From a bacterium (GTDB lineage: Bacteria > Electryoneota > RPQS01), in NCBI GenBank assembly GCA_028711875.1, contig JAQTRJ010000093.1, positions 1 through 7,507 of the forward strand: a stretch of 7,507 nucleotides of DNA, read 5' to 3'. Position 1 is the stretch's first letter. Every line of letters begins with the position of its first letter. The notes beneath the pieces are model-generated. The model was not told where the DNA came from. It did no database searches and worked only from the letters and a program-made list of their open reading frames with translations. Shown piece by piece: positions 1 to 4,858 of this stretch. Position numbers and translations under genes: made by a program.

Positions 1-2
1 CG

Positions 3-980
3 GGTGTGGGACTCTCCGAGTCGGGACGGCAGGCGCTGCTCAGCACGATCTCGACTTCGTCCGTGGCGACCACCGTCGAGCGCGCCGCCGAGGCCAAGAG
101 CGTTGTGCAGACGCTGCTCGACATCATTCCCAAGAATCCGCTGGCCGACGCGGTCGGAGCGTTCGACGATTCCTATCGCGGCGGCGGAATTCTCGCGCTG
201 ATGTTTTTCTCACTCTGCGTCGGACTTGCACTGAGCCTCGCGCGCAGCGAACGGACTGTGGTTTTCGAGCACTGGCTGCAAGGATTGTACGACGTGGTCA
301 TGAAGATCATTTCGCTGGCCATGAAGCTCGCGCCCTACGGCGTGGCCGCGTTGCTGTTCACCGTCACCGCGCGATTGGGAGCGGACGTCGTCTGGCTGCT
401 CGGCAAGTTCGTGCTGGTGGTCATGAGCGGACTCCTGATTCACCTGCTCGTTGTGTATTCGCTCGTCTTGAAGTACGCCGTGCGCGTCAGTCCGTGGAAA
501 TTCCTCGGACGAATCGAAGAAGTCATCATCACCGCCTTTTCCACCAGTTCGAGCAACGTGACGCTGCCGACGTCGCTGCGCGTGACCGAGGAGAAGCTCG
601 GCGTGCCGGGGAAGATCAGCCGCTTTGTGCTCACGCTCGGCTCCACCGCCAACCAGAACGGCACCGCACTCTATGAGGGAGTCACGGTGCTCTTTCTCGC
701 GCAGTTTTTCGGCGTGGAACTCACGGTCGCGCAGCAGGCGACGGTGGTCTTGGCGGCGGTCTTGGCGGGAATCGGCACGGCCGGAGTGCCCGGCGGTTCG
801 CTGCCGGTGATCGTACTCCTTTTGCAATCGGTGGGAATTCCCGGCGAGGCGATTGGCGTGATTTTCGGCGTGGATCGGATTCTCGATATGTCGCGCACCG
901 TGCTCAACGTGACCGGCGACATCACGGCGGCGATGTGGGTCGCGAAATCCGAGGGCGCGGATTTGAAATTGGACAGATGA
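3..980 (+). CDS. Dicarboxylate/amino acid:cation symporter (DAACS family, glutamate/aspartate type), 5'-truncated
   Basis: Inner-membrane secondary transporter of the GltPh/EAAT fold; likely imports Glu/Asp with Na+ or H+. The frame is open to the window edge, so the GTG at 6 is not the real start; compared with GltPh about 110 N-terminal residues (TM1-3) are missing. Counting from that GTG: HP1 serine motif FSTSSSNVTLP (179-189), NQNGT (216-220, the NMDGT position), HP2 tip GIGTAGVPGGS (255-265), and TM8 with D290, D294, R297, T298, N301 and D305. These TM8 residues match GltPh D390/D394/R397/T398/N401/D405. R297 (side-chain carboxylate) plus D294 (amino group) argue for an acidic amino acid rather than a C4-dicarboxylate, since DctA lacks the second Asp. 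Odd: NMDGT reads NQNGT, altering residues around a sodium site. Monocistronic at its 3' end, followed by a terminator. Confidence 0.95.
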   Translation, partial: GVGLSESGRQALLSTISTSSVATTVERAAEAKSVVQTLLDIIPKNPLADAVGAFDDSYRGGGILALMFFSLCVGLALSLARSERTVVFEHWLQGLYDVVMKIISLAMKLAPYGVAALLFTVTARLGADVVWLLGKFVLVVMSGLLIHLLVVYSLVLKYAVRVSPWKFLGRIEEVIITAFSTSSSNVTLPTSLRVTEEKLGVPGKISRFVLTLGSTANQNGTALYEGVTVLFLAQFFGVELTVAQQATVVLAAVLAGIGTAGVPGGSLPVIVLLLQSVGIPGEAIGVIFGVDRILDMSRTVLNVTGDITAAMWVAKSEGADLKLDR

Positions 981-1024
981 GAATTTCTTCTTGGGAGCAG
1001 CCTTCTCTCTCCAAAAACTGTACA

Positions 1025-1054
1025 GGCGGCCTTGTATGGCCGCCCGGTTTTTTT
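1025..1054 (+). terminator. Intrinsic terminator of the symporter gene
   Basis: A perfect 7-bp stem GGCGGCC / GGCCGCC (1025-1031 with 1038-1044) with a 6-base loop, then CGG and seven T (1048-1054). It lies 45 bases after the symporter stop codon and points in the same direction. Confidence 0.92.
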
Positions 1055-1071
1055 CAGTGCACGTGTCCCGC

Positions 1072-1100
1072 TTGCCTCTAGATTATTGGGATGATATAAT
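1072..1100 (+). promoter_or_regulatory. Extended -10 sigma-70 promoter without an evident gene
   Basis: TTGCCT at 1072-1077, a 17-base spacer and a perfect TATAAT at 1095-1100, with TG one base before the -10 (1092-1093, extended -10). It begins 17 bases after the symporter terminator, so it would start a new transcript near 1107. No ribosome binding site with a plausible gene follows for several hundred bases. Confidence 0.6.
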
Positions 1101-1286
1101 ACTCAAGAATTCGGAACTCCTCTCTGGCATCATTTCGAATTCGTCTTTACGGCTCTTCGGATGCACCATTTCGTTTTCTCAATAACTCTCATCCATCACA
1201 GTGGATTCTTATAAACATGCACTTGAGGTCTTCCGCATGTTGGGAGAATAGTAGATATGCCAAGTCGTTAGTGATATCGCAATTAG

Positions 1287-1315
1287 TTGACTTTTACAGA
1301 GAAAGAATGTATATT
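1287..1315 (+). promoter_or_regulatory. Second sigma-70 promoter without an evident gene
   Basis: TTGACT at 1287-1292, exactly 17 bases, then TATATT at 1310-1315; five of six bases match the consensus in each box. A start near 1322 would transcribe the pyrimidine-rich stretch that follows. The first ATG downstream (1379) has no Shine-Dalgarno sequence, so a non-coding transcript is as likely as a message. Confidence 0.55.
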
Positions 1316-1752
1316 TGAGTATCTGCAGTCAGCGATACTCGCGTCCAGCTTTCCCCACCTTCCACTTTTCCCGTCATTATGCAGTCTCGATCACCGCCTG
1401 AGAACAGGTGCGTATTCTCGCGTGCCTGCCCGTTAAAGTTATTCTTTCCGGCTCGCCGCGTCCGCGGCAGCGATATCATTTCCTTCCTTTTTCATCAAGC
1501 CCATTCCCTTCTCCCCATGTCCAACTTTATCTCAGAGATCACGACCGTCCTCGTTCGCATCGTGCTGCACGTGACGCTCGTCCTGATCTTCCATCCGAAT
1601 CTCACTTTCTCCTCTATTCTTCTTATTGCGGTTCTCAATGTCTCGTTGGACGAAACCATCTCGCATCTTCTAGACATTTGATAGCCCGTTTGCTGTGCGC
1701 ACGTGACTAAACTCGCCTGCGCTAAATAGAAGTGGGGATTGTGTTACGCGAA

Positions 1753-1777
1753 ACGGGCGAACACCATGTCCGCCCGT
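1753..1777 (-). terminator. Hairpin downstream of the choice-of-anchor-V gene, weak terminator candidate
   Basis: ACGGGCG (1753-1759) pairs perfectly with CGCCCGT (1771-1777) across an 11-base loop, 30 bases past the stop of the - strand gene. Only three T follow on the - strand, so this is either a weak or Rho-assisted terminator. A competing fold pairs GTGTT (1741-1745) with AACAC (1760-1764). Confidence 0.45.
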
Positions 1778-1806
1778 GCAGGAAATCTCTGTGCCTTTTC
1801 GTAGGG

Positions 1807-2856
1807 TTATTTCATCGCCACCACCTTCGCCGTGAGCACACGCTCGCCCGCCGTCAGCCGTACTAAATAGACGCCGCTGGCGATGCTCTCGGAATTCCAT
1901 TCCACGCGGTGATTTCCCGCTGAAAAGATTCCGCGCGTGAGAGTGGCCGCATGCCGCCCCGTCACATCATAGAGATCGAGTGAAATTTCCGTCGCCTTCG
2001 GAAGCGCAAACGGAATGGTCACCGCCGCATTGAACGGATTGGGATAGACCGGCCCCAGCGAGAGGTCGGAAGGCAGCGGTGAGGGCAATTCGTCGGCGGC
2101 CACGATGTGCGTGTAGAAGCTCCAGACTCGACCGGGCATCACACCCGCTTCGTTGCGCTCGTCCACACGCCAATAGTACGTCGTCGCATGCTCCAGATCG
2201 CCGGGCGGATCGTAGGTCGTATCCGGCTGACTGCTGACCAGAGGCGGATCACTCTCGGTTCCGAAATACACGTCATGGATCGTCGCGCCCTCCCCCGGCG
2301 ACCACATCAGCACGATGTCCGGCAGCACGTCTTGCGAACCGTCGTGCGGCCGCGGATTGCGCGCTGAATCGGGAAACGACATATACGACCAGAGCATCAG
2401 TGTGGTGTTCGGCCCTTCATTCTGCGGGCCTTGATGCGCCGCCAGAAAAAGCTGCACCGGCCCGATCGGTCCGGGAGCCGTCCATGAGAAGGTGGCCGAA
2501 TCGCGATCCAGCGACGCGAGATGCACGCCCCTGAGTTCGCCGGTTGCGCTGTAAAGCGACGTATATAATCCGGCGGCCAGCGTTCCGGCAATCTCAGTAC
2601 GGTTTCCCAGCCGCACCGACGCGTTGAAATTCTTGATGCTGAAACCCGTGCTCTTGCGCACTGTCACCAGATAGGTCTCGTTAGGAGTATAAATTTCCGG
2701 GAAACCCGAGACCGTTACCGTTCCCCCGGTTAAACCGTGACATGACATTGCGCACGATTGCTGACCGGGCGCGCCCGACTGGCCGATATTCGACGGACGC
2801 GCGAACAGCCAACAAGTCAGGGAGAAGAGAAGTAAGATCAAAGAAAACCAGCGCAT
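1807..2856 (-). CDS. Secreted choice-of-anchor-V / Reeler-like domain protein with FN3-like domain and C-terminal sorting domain
   Basis: 349 residues. A signal peptide (1-20, LILLLFSLTCWLFA core) is followed by GQSGAPGQQSCAMSCHG (25-41), which matches the GAPG...CxxCH...GGTVTVSG...Y-PN-TY-VTV opening of choice-of-anchor-V proteins. Here the motif has an extra residue, C35-x3-C39-H40. The first domain runs to about 165; an FN3-like domain (about 170-250, YYWRVDERNEAG...WSFYTH) follows, then a sorting domain (268-349: YPNPFNAAVTIPFALP, LYDVTGRHAATL, SGVYLVRLTAGE). It is probably an exported envelope or surface protein; c-type haem binding is possible but unproven. The start is supported by GAGGA three bases before the ATG and by its own promoter at 2889-2917. 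It lies beyond the terminator of the NifX operon, so it is a separate unit. Exact role unknown. Confidence 0.85.
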   Translation of the reverse strand: MRWFSLILLLFSLTCWLFARPSNIGQSGAPGQQSCAMSCHGLTGGTVTVSGFPEIYTPNETYLVTVRKSTGFSIKNFNASVRLGNRTEIAGTLAAGLYTSLYSATGELRGVHLASLDRDSATFSWTAPGPIGPVQLFLAAHQGPQNEGPNTTLMLWSYMSFPDSARNPRPHDGSQDVLPDIVLMWSPGEGATIHDVYFGTESDPPLVSSQPDTTYDPPGDLEHATTYYWRVDERNEAGVMPGRVWSFYTHIVAADELPSPLPSDLSLGPVYPNPFNAAVTIPFALPKATEISLDLYDVTGRHAATLTRGIFSAGNHRVEWNSESIASGVYLVRLTAGERVLTAKVVAMK

Positions 2857-2888
2857 AATTCCTCGCAGCTGAGATGTGTGAACATGAG

Positions 2889-2917
2889 AATATAGCGAGA
2901 GCGAGGTCGGGAATCAA
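2889..2917 (-). promoter_or_regulatory. Promoter of the choice-of-anchor-V gene
   Basis: On the - strand, TTGATT (2917-2912), a 17-base spacer and TATATT (2894-2889). The start would fall near 2882, giving a leader of about 25 bases that contains the GAGGA ribosome binding site. It sits just past the terminator of the upstream operon. Confidence 0.7.
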
Positions 2918-2923
2918 GAGCAG

Positions 2924-2951
2924 AAAACGGGTAGCCGAAATCGGCTACCCG
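2924..2951 (-). terminator. Intrinsic terminator of the DUF134-NifX operon
   Basis: Perfect 10-bp stem CGGGTAGCCG / CGGCTACCCG (2928-2937 with 2942-2951) with a 4-base loop, followed on the - strand by TTTT (2927-2924) and a further T-rich stretch. It starts 26 bases after the NifX-like stop. A smaller stem GAGTCC / GGACTC (2962-2967 with 2973-2978) overlaps that stop codon. Confidence 0.85.
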
Positions 2952-2976
2952 CAAAGTGCCGGAGTCCTTCGGGGAC

Positions 2977-3396
2977 TCAGGTTCGATGGCAGGTGGACTG
3001 ATCGGGCTGGTTGGGAAGCTGACCTTGCGCGAACTTCTCCGCCGCGCGCTGAAGCTCCGTTTCGGCCGTGAAAACTACCTGAATGCCGCAACTCTCCAGA
3101 TCGTTCACCAGCCGCGGTCCCATCCCGCGCGCTATCATCACCTGACAATCGCGGAGCGCTTCAATGAGCGCACCGTGGCTTTGTCCGCCGCCATGTCCGT
3201 GCTGGCCGTGATCGCAGTCGTCATGGCCGCCATGACCATGCTCATGTCCGTGCTGATGATGGCCGGTGAAGGTGTTCTCGCGAATCTCAAGCTGTGTGAC
3301 CGCTCCGTTCTGAATCTTGAAAATGGCGACGGCCCCGGCACGGCCGGTGTGACCGGCGATATGTGTGTTGTCATCCGTGGGAATGGCGATGCGCAT
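2977..3396 (-). CDS. NifX/NifB-type dinitrogenase iron-molybdenum cofactor family protein with His-rich loop
   Basis: 139 residues. It opens MRIAIPTDDNTHIAGHTGRAGAVAIFKI, the typical start of the small NifX/NafY-like cofactor-binding fold, and ends with LRDCQVMIARGMGPRLVNDLESCGIQVVFTAE (82-112), the family's second half. In between, residues 46-74 hold eleven His, plus Cys61 and Asp59, 60 and 62, a metal-binding insertion. Such proteins carry Fe-S or Fe-Mo clusters, but many work outside nitrogen fixation with unknown partners; no nif structural gene is visible here. The start is set by AGGAG five bases upstream of the ATG and by homology; the longer open frame upstream has no such site. It follows the DUF134 gene by 26 bases on the same strand and is ended by the terminator at 2924-2951. 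Small C-terminal tail with Cys136. Confidence 0.9.
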   Translation of the reverse strand: MRIAIPTDDNTHIAGHTGRAGAVAIFKIQNGAVTQLEIRENTFTGHHQHGHEHGHGGHDDCDHGQHGHGGGQSHGALIEALRDCQVMIARGMGPRLVNDLESCGIQVVFTAETELQRAAEKFAQGQLPNQPDQSTCHRT

Positions 3397-3422
3397 GAAA
3401 TCTCCTGTGATCTTGTCGCGAT

Positions 3423-3884
3423 TTATCGCGCGGAAGGTTCGCGGCGGGTGCGACCACAGCGGCCGTGCCCGCGCTCTTCCGGTGCGCGATGAATATTGGA
3501 ATTCTTGCACTCGGGACAACTCCCCGGCCGACCCGTCCCGAACGGAACCTGCCAGCGATGGTTGCAATCGCTGCAGACGAATGTTCTTTGCTCTCTCATG
3601 TCGAAATTCCCTCCTTCGATTCGCAATGCCTTGCCTTCGACCAGTGCCTGCGCCACCTTGCGCCGCGCCGATTCGAGAATTCTCCCAAACGTCTGCCGCG
3701 ACACGTCCATCTCCTCGCCACCCTCGGCATGGTAGCGGCCTTCCAGATCGGCTAGCCGGATCGCCTCGAACTCATCCACCGTCAGCAGGACTTCCAAGAG
3801 CGCGGTCATGGGGATGCCCTGCGGCTTGAAGTATTGAATTCCCGGCACTTGCCGGATCCGGCGTTGGCACTGCTTTCTTGGCAT
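3423..3884 (-). CDS. DUF134 family HTH / zinc-ribbon protein
   Basis: 153 residues, close to the family's usual size. It begins MPRKQCQRRI, as family members begin MPRP-KCRR. The helix-turn-helix region reads DEFEAIRLADLEGRYHAEGGEEMDVS then RQTFGRILESARRKVAQAL (37-81), like sigma-70 region 4 and nearly identical to the family consensus. A C-terminal zinc ribbon follows, C104-x2-C107 and C123-x2-C126. It is likely a DNA-binding regulator, and the family is often encoded beside NifX-like proteins, as here (26-base gap to the next gene). The frame stays open to 4103 upstream, but the promoter at 3910-3938 would start transcription near 3903, so the ATG at 3884 is the sensible start. I see no good Shine-Dalgarno sequence in the 19-base leader. 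The tail after residue 135 is Arg-rich and not conserved. Confidence 0.9.
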   Translation of the reverse strand: MPRKQCQRRIRQVPGIQYFKPQGIPMTALLEVLLTVDEFEAIRLADLEGRYHAEGGEEMDVSRQTFGRILESARRKVAQALVEGKALRIEGGNFDMREQRTFVCSDCNHRWQVPFGTGRPGSCPECKNSNIHRAPEERGHGRCGRTRREPSAR

Positions 3885-3909
3885 GTAAGTACAAATCTTA
3901 GCTGTTCCT

Positions 3910-3938
3910 AATATAAGCATATGCCCATAATTTGTCAA
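3910..3938 (-). promoter_or_regulatory. Consensus promoter of the DUF134-NifX operon with palindrome in the spacer
   Basis: On the - strand, a perfect TTGACA (3938-3933), a 17-base spacer and TATATT (3915-3910). The spacer contains the perfect palindrome GCATATGC (3917-3924), a possible operator, perhaps for DUF134 autoregulation (inference). Near-consensus promoters usually need repression, which fits an operator here. Confidence 0.8.
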
Positions 3939-4003
3939 GTGGGCAGAGGTATTGATGGTGGATAGATGGAGTGCTGCACTATTGTGTGCTCTTTCCGAAG
4001 CGC

Positions 4004-4038
4004 CGCATGGACATGCGCCTTGCCTGCCGAGGCATGCG
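4004..4038. promoter_or_regulatory. CATGCG dyad cluster between the divergent promoters
   Basis: CGCATG-GA-CATGCG (4004-4017) is a perfect 14-bp dyad, followed by a third CATGCG half site at 4033-4038 and a small hairpin TGCCT / AGGCA (4021-4025 with 4030-4034). It lies midway between the divergent DUF134 and antitoxin promoters, so it could be an operator for either. No ORF of interest covers it. Confidence 0.35.
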
Positions 4039-4060
4039 TCCCCGCGTGCCCGGAATCCGC

Positions 4061-4089
4061 TTGCATTCTTGCACAATTCTTTGTACATT
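4061..4089 (+). promoter_or_regulatory. Promoter of the toxin-antitoxin operon
   Basis: TTGCAT (4061-4066), 17 bases, TACATT (4084-4089). Transcription would begin near 4096. That leaves too little leader for the ATG at 4103 but a suitable one for the GTG at 4115. The -10 lies inside the operator dyad at 4069-4100. Confidence 0.65.
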
Positions 4090-4100
4090 GAGTTGTGCAA
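4069..4100. promoter_or_regulatory. Operator dyad of the toxin-antitoxin operon
   Basis: A 32-bp dyad with outer arms TTGCACAA (4069-4076) and TTGTGCAA (4093-4100), perfect complements, centred exactly on the inner palindrome TGTACA (4082-4087). Overall 13 of 16 positions per arm match. It covers the -10 box and the predicted start point, the expected place for Phd/YefM antitoxin autorepression. Confidence 0.7.
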
Positions 4101-4114
4101 CAATGGAGGAAGCT

Positions 4115-4384
4115 GTGCTGCGGGAGATTACTATCAGTGAGGCCCGTCAGGCGTTGACGGCATTGCCTGAATTGCTCGACAAGCATCCCGGCACGGTGGC
4201 GGTCACGCGGCGGGGCAAGCCGGTGCTGGCCGTTTTGCCGTGGGACTTGTACGAGTCCATTCTGGAGACGATGGAGATTCTCGGCGACGAGGAGATGATG
4301 GCCGCCATTCGTCAGGGTATGGAGGACATCAAGGCCGGGCGGACAATATCGCTGGACGAGTTCAAGCGTCGGCTGCGCTTATGA
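4115..4384 (+). CDS. Phd/YefM family antitoxin
   Basis: 89 residues from a GTG start. The N-terminal half, LREITISEARQALTALPELL then PGTVAVTRRGKPVLAVLPWDLYESILE (about 2-51), is the Phd/YefM DNA-binding and dimerisation fold. The C-terminal part (52-89, GMEDIKAGRTISLDEFKRRL) is the usual toxin-wrapping tail. It neutralises the downstream RelE/ParE toxin and, with it, probably represses the operon through the dyad at 4069-4100. Start choice: GGAGGA at 4105-4110 lies four bases before the GTG at 4115, whereas the in-frame ATG at 4103 has no ribosome binding site and would sit only about 7 bases from the predicted transcript start. If the ATG is used, four residues are added. Its stop overlaps the toxin start in ATGA. 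Confidence 0.92.
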   Translation: MLREITISEARQALTALPELLDKHPGTVAVTRRGKPVLAVLPWDLYESILETMEILGDEEMMAAIRQGMEDIKAGRTISLDEFKRRLRL

Positions 4385-4707
4385 CTTACTCGGTGCGGGT
4401 TACGGAACCGGCCGCAGCCATGGCGGAGCGCATCAAGGATGTTCGCGTCCGCCGCACTCTTTTCAAACGCATCGCGGCTCTGGCCGAAGACCCCGAACTG
4501 CAGGGCAAGCCGCTGCGCGACGATCTGGCCGGATACCGTTCTGTGCGGGCGGTGGGTCAGAAATATCGCATCATCTACCGTGTGGAGAGAGGCATTGTGA
4601 CCGTGCTGGTGGTGGCTCTCGGCCGTCGCAAGAGCCGGAGCAAGGACGACATCTACGAACTCACCCGCAAGCTGCTGAGGTTAGGATTGATAGAGATTCC
4701 GAAATAG
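4381..4707 (+). CDS. RelE/ParE superfamily toxin
   Basis: 108 residues. It reads as the compact RelE/ParE fold: an N-terminal strand (TYSVRVTEPA), a helical pair (about 12-37, ending ALAEDP), then GKPLRDDLAGYRSVRAVGQKYRIIYRVERGIVTVLVVALGRRKS (42-85) with the conserved basic residues R53, R56, K61, R63, R82 and R83, and a late Y92 in DIYE. The family includes ribosome-dependent mRNA cutters (RelE) and gyrase poisons (ParE); the GYRSVR-VG-YRIIY-V pattern is nearer RelE, but I cannot settle it. The start ATG overlaps the antitoxin stop (ATGA) and has no Shine-Dalgarno of its own, so translation is probably coupled. The tail after residue 93 (about 15 residues) is a little longer than usual. A terminator follows at 4735. 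Confidence 0.92.
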   Translation: MTYSVRVTEPAAAMAERIKDVRVRRTLFKRIAALAEDPELQGKPLRDDLAGYRSVRAVGQKYRIIYRVERGIVTVLVVALGRRKSRSKDDIYELTRKLLRLGLIEIPK

Positions 4708-4734
4708 ACGCTGCGAAAAAACCAACTCACTTCT

Positions 4735-4768
4735 GGGCATTCGATAGCGACTGCCCTTTTTTGTTTTT
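4735..4768 (+). terminator. Intrinsic terminator of the toxin-antitoxin operon
   Basis: GGGCA (4735-4739) pairs with TGCCC (4752-4756). Inside, TCG (4741-4743) pairs with CGA (4748-4750) across one mismatch and a 4-base loop. The stem is followed by TTTTTTG and five more T (4757-4768), 28 bases after the toxin stop. Confidence 0.85.
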
Positions 4769-4792
4769 GCCCGCGCAGGGACTTGAACTCGA
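4768..4792 (-). other. tRNA 3'-end-like remnant
   Basis: Read on the - strand this gives G-TTCAAGT-C, the conserved T-loop pattern (bases 53-61), then exactly five bases for the T-stem 3' strand, seven (CGCGGGC) for the acceptor 3' strand and a discriminator A. No CCA follows, the 5' side of the T stem pairs at only about 3 of 5 positions, and no matching 5' acceptor (GCCCGCG) lies upstream. It is a degraded fragment or an old attachment site at best; chance is possible. Confidence 0.35.
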
Positions 4793-4811
4793 CCCCCTTT
4801 CACACTATATT
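4783..4811 (+). promoter_or_regulatory. Promoter of the beta-propeller gene
   Basis: TTGAAC (4783-4788), 17 bases, TATATT (4806-4811); a start near 4818 gives a leader of about 41 bases. The -35 is the complement of the T-loop GTTCAA of the tRNA-like remnant. A second TATAAT at 4815-4820 has no partner -35 at the right distance. Confidence 0.6.
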
Positions 4812-4858
4812 TACTATAATTCATGACTATCCATGAATTCACCTTCGGAGAATCAAAC

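Larger units (their letters stand above)
1055..1800. other. Long intergenic region without a convincing gene
   Basis: About 750 bases between convergent genes. It is AT-richer than the flanks, and from about 1330 to 1680 the + strand is roughly 70% pyrimidine. Two good + strand promoters lie at 1072-1100 and 1287-1315. A 7-bp inverted repeat AACATGC / GCATGTT (1214-1220 with 1235-1241, 14-base loop) lies between them. The open frames are short, lack Shine-Dalgarno sequences and resemble nothing I know. I see no tRNA, rRNA or IS ends. It may hold a non-coding RNA or a decayed gene. Confidence 0.5.

Noticed and set aside
210..827. 205-residue open frame on the - strand inside the symporter gene
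   Set aside because: Antisense shadow of a GC-rich gene; composition rich in Arg, His and Gln, no family resemblance, and the + strand frame has all DAACS motifs.
1107..1143. GAATTCG / CGAATTC inverted pair as a hairpin or operator
   Set aside because: Each copy contains the self-palindromic GAATTC, so the pairing is trivial; 22 bases separate them and nothing else around is symmetric.
1495..1677. 60-residue - strand frame in the long intergenic region
   Set aside because: No ribosome binding site or recognisable similarity; it is the purine-rich complement of the pyrimidine-rich tract.
3885..4103. N-terminal extension of the DUF134 gene by 73 codons
   Set aside because: It would cross its own consensus promoter and the toxin-antitoxin operator; family members begin at the MPR segment encoded from 3884.
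4823..4858. Twelve-codon N-terminal extension of the propeller gene
   Set aside because: No ribosome binding site, only about five bases from the predicted transcript start, and it would precede a clean signal peptide beginning at 4859.
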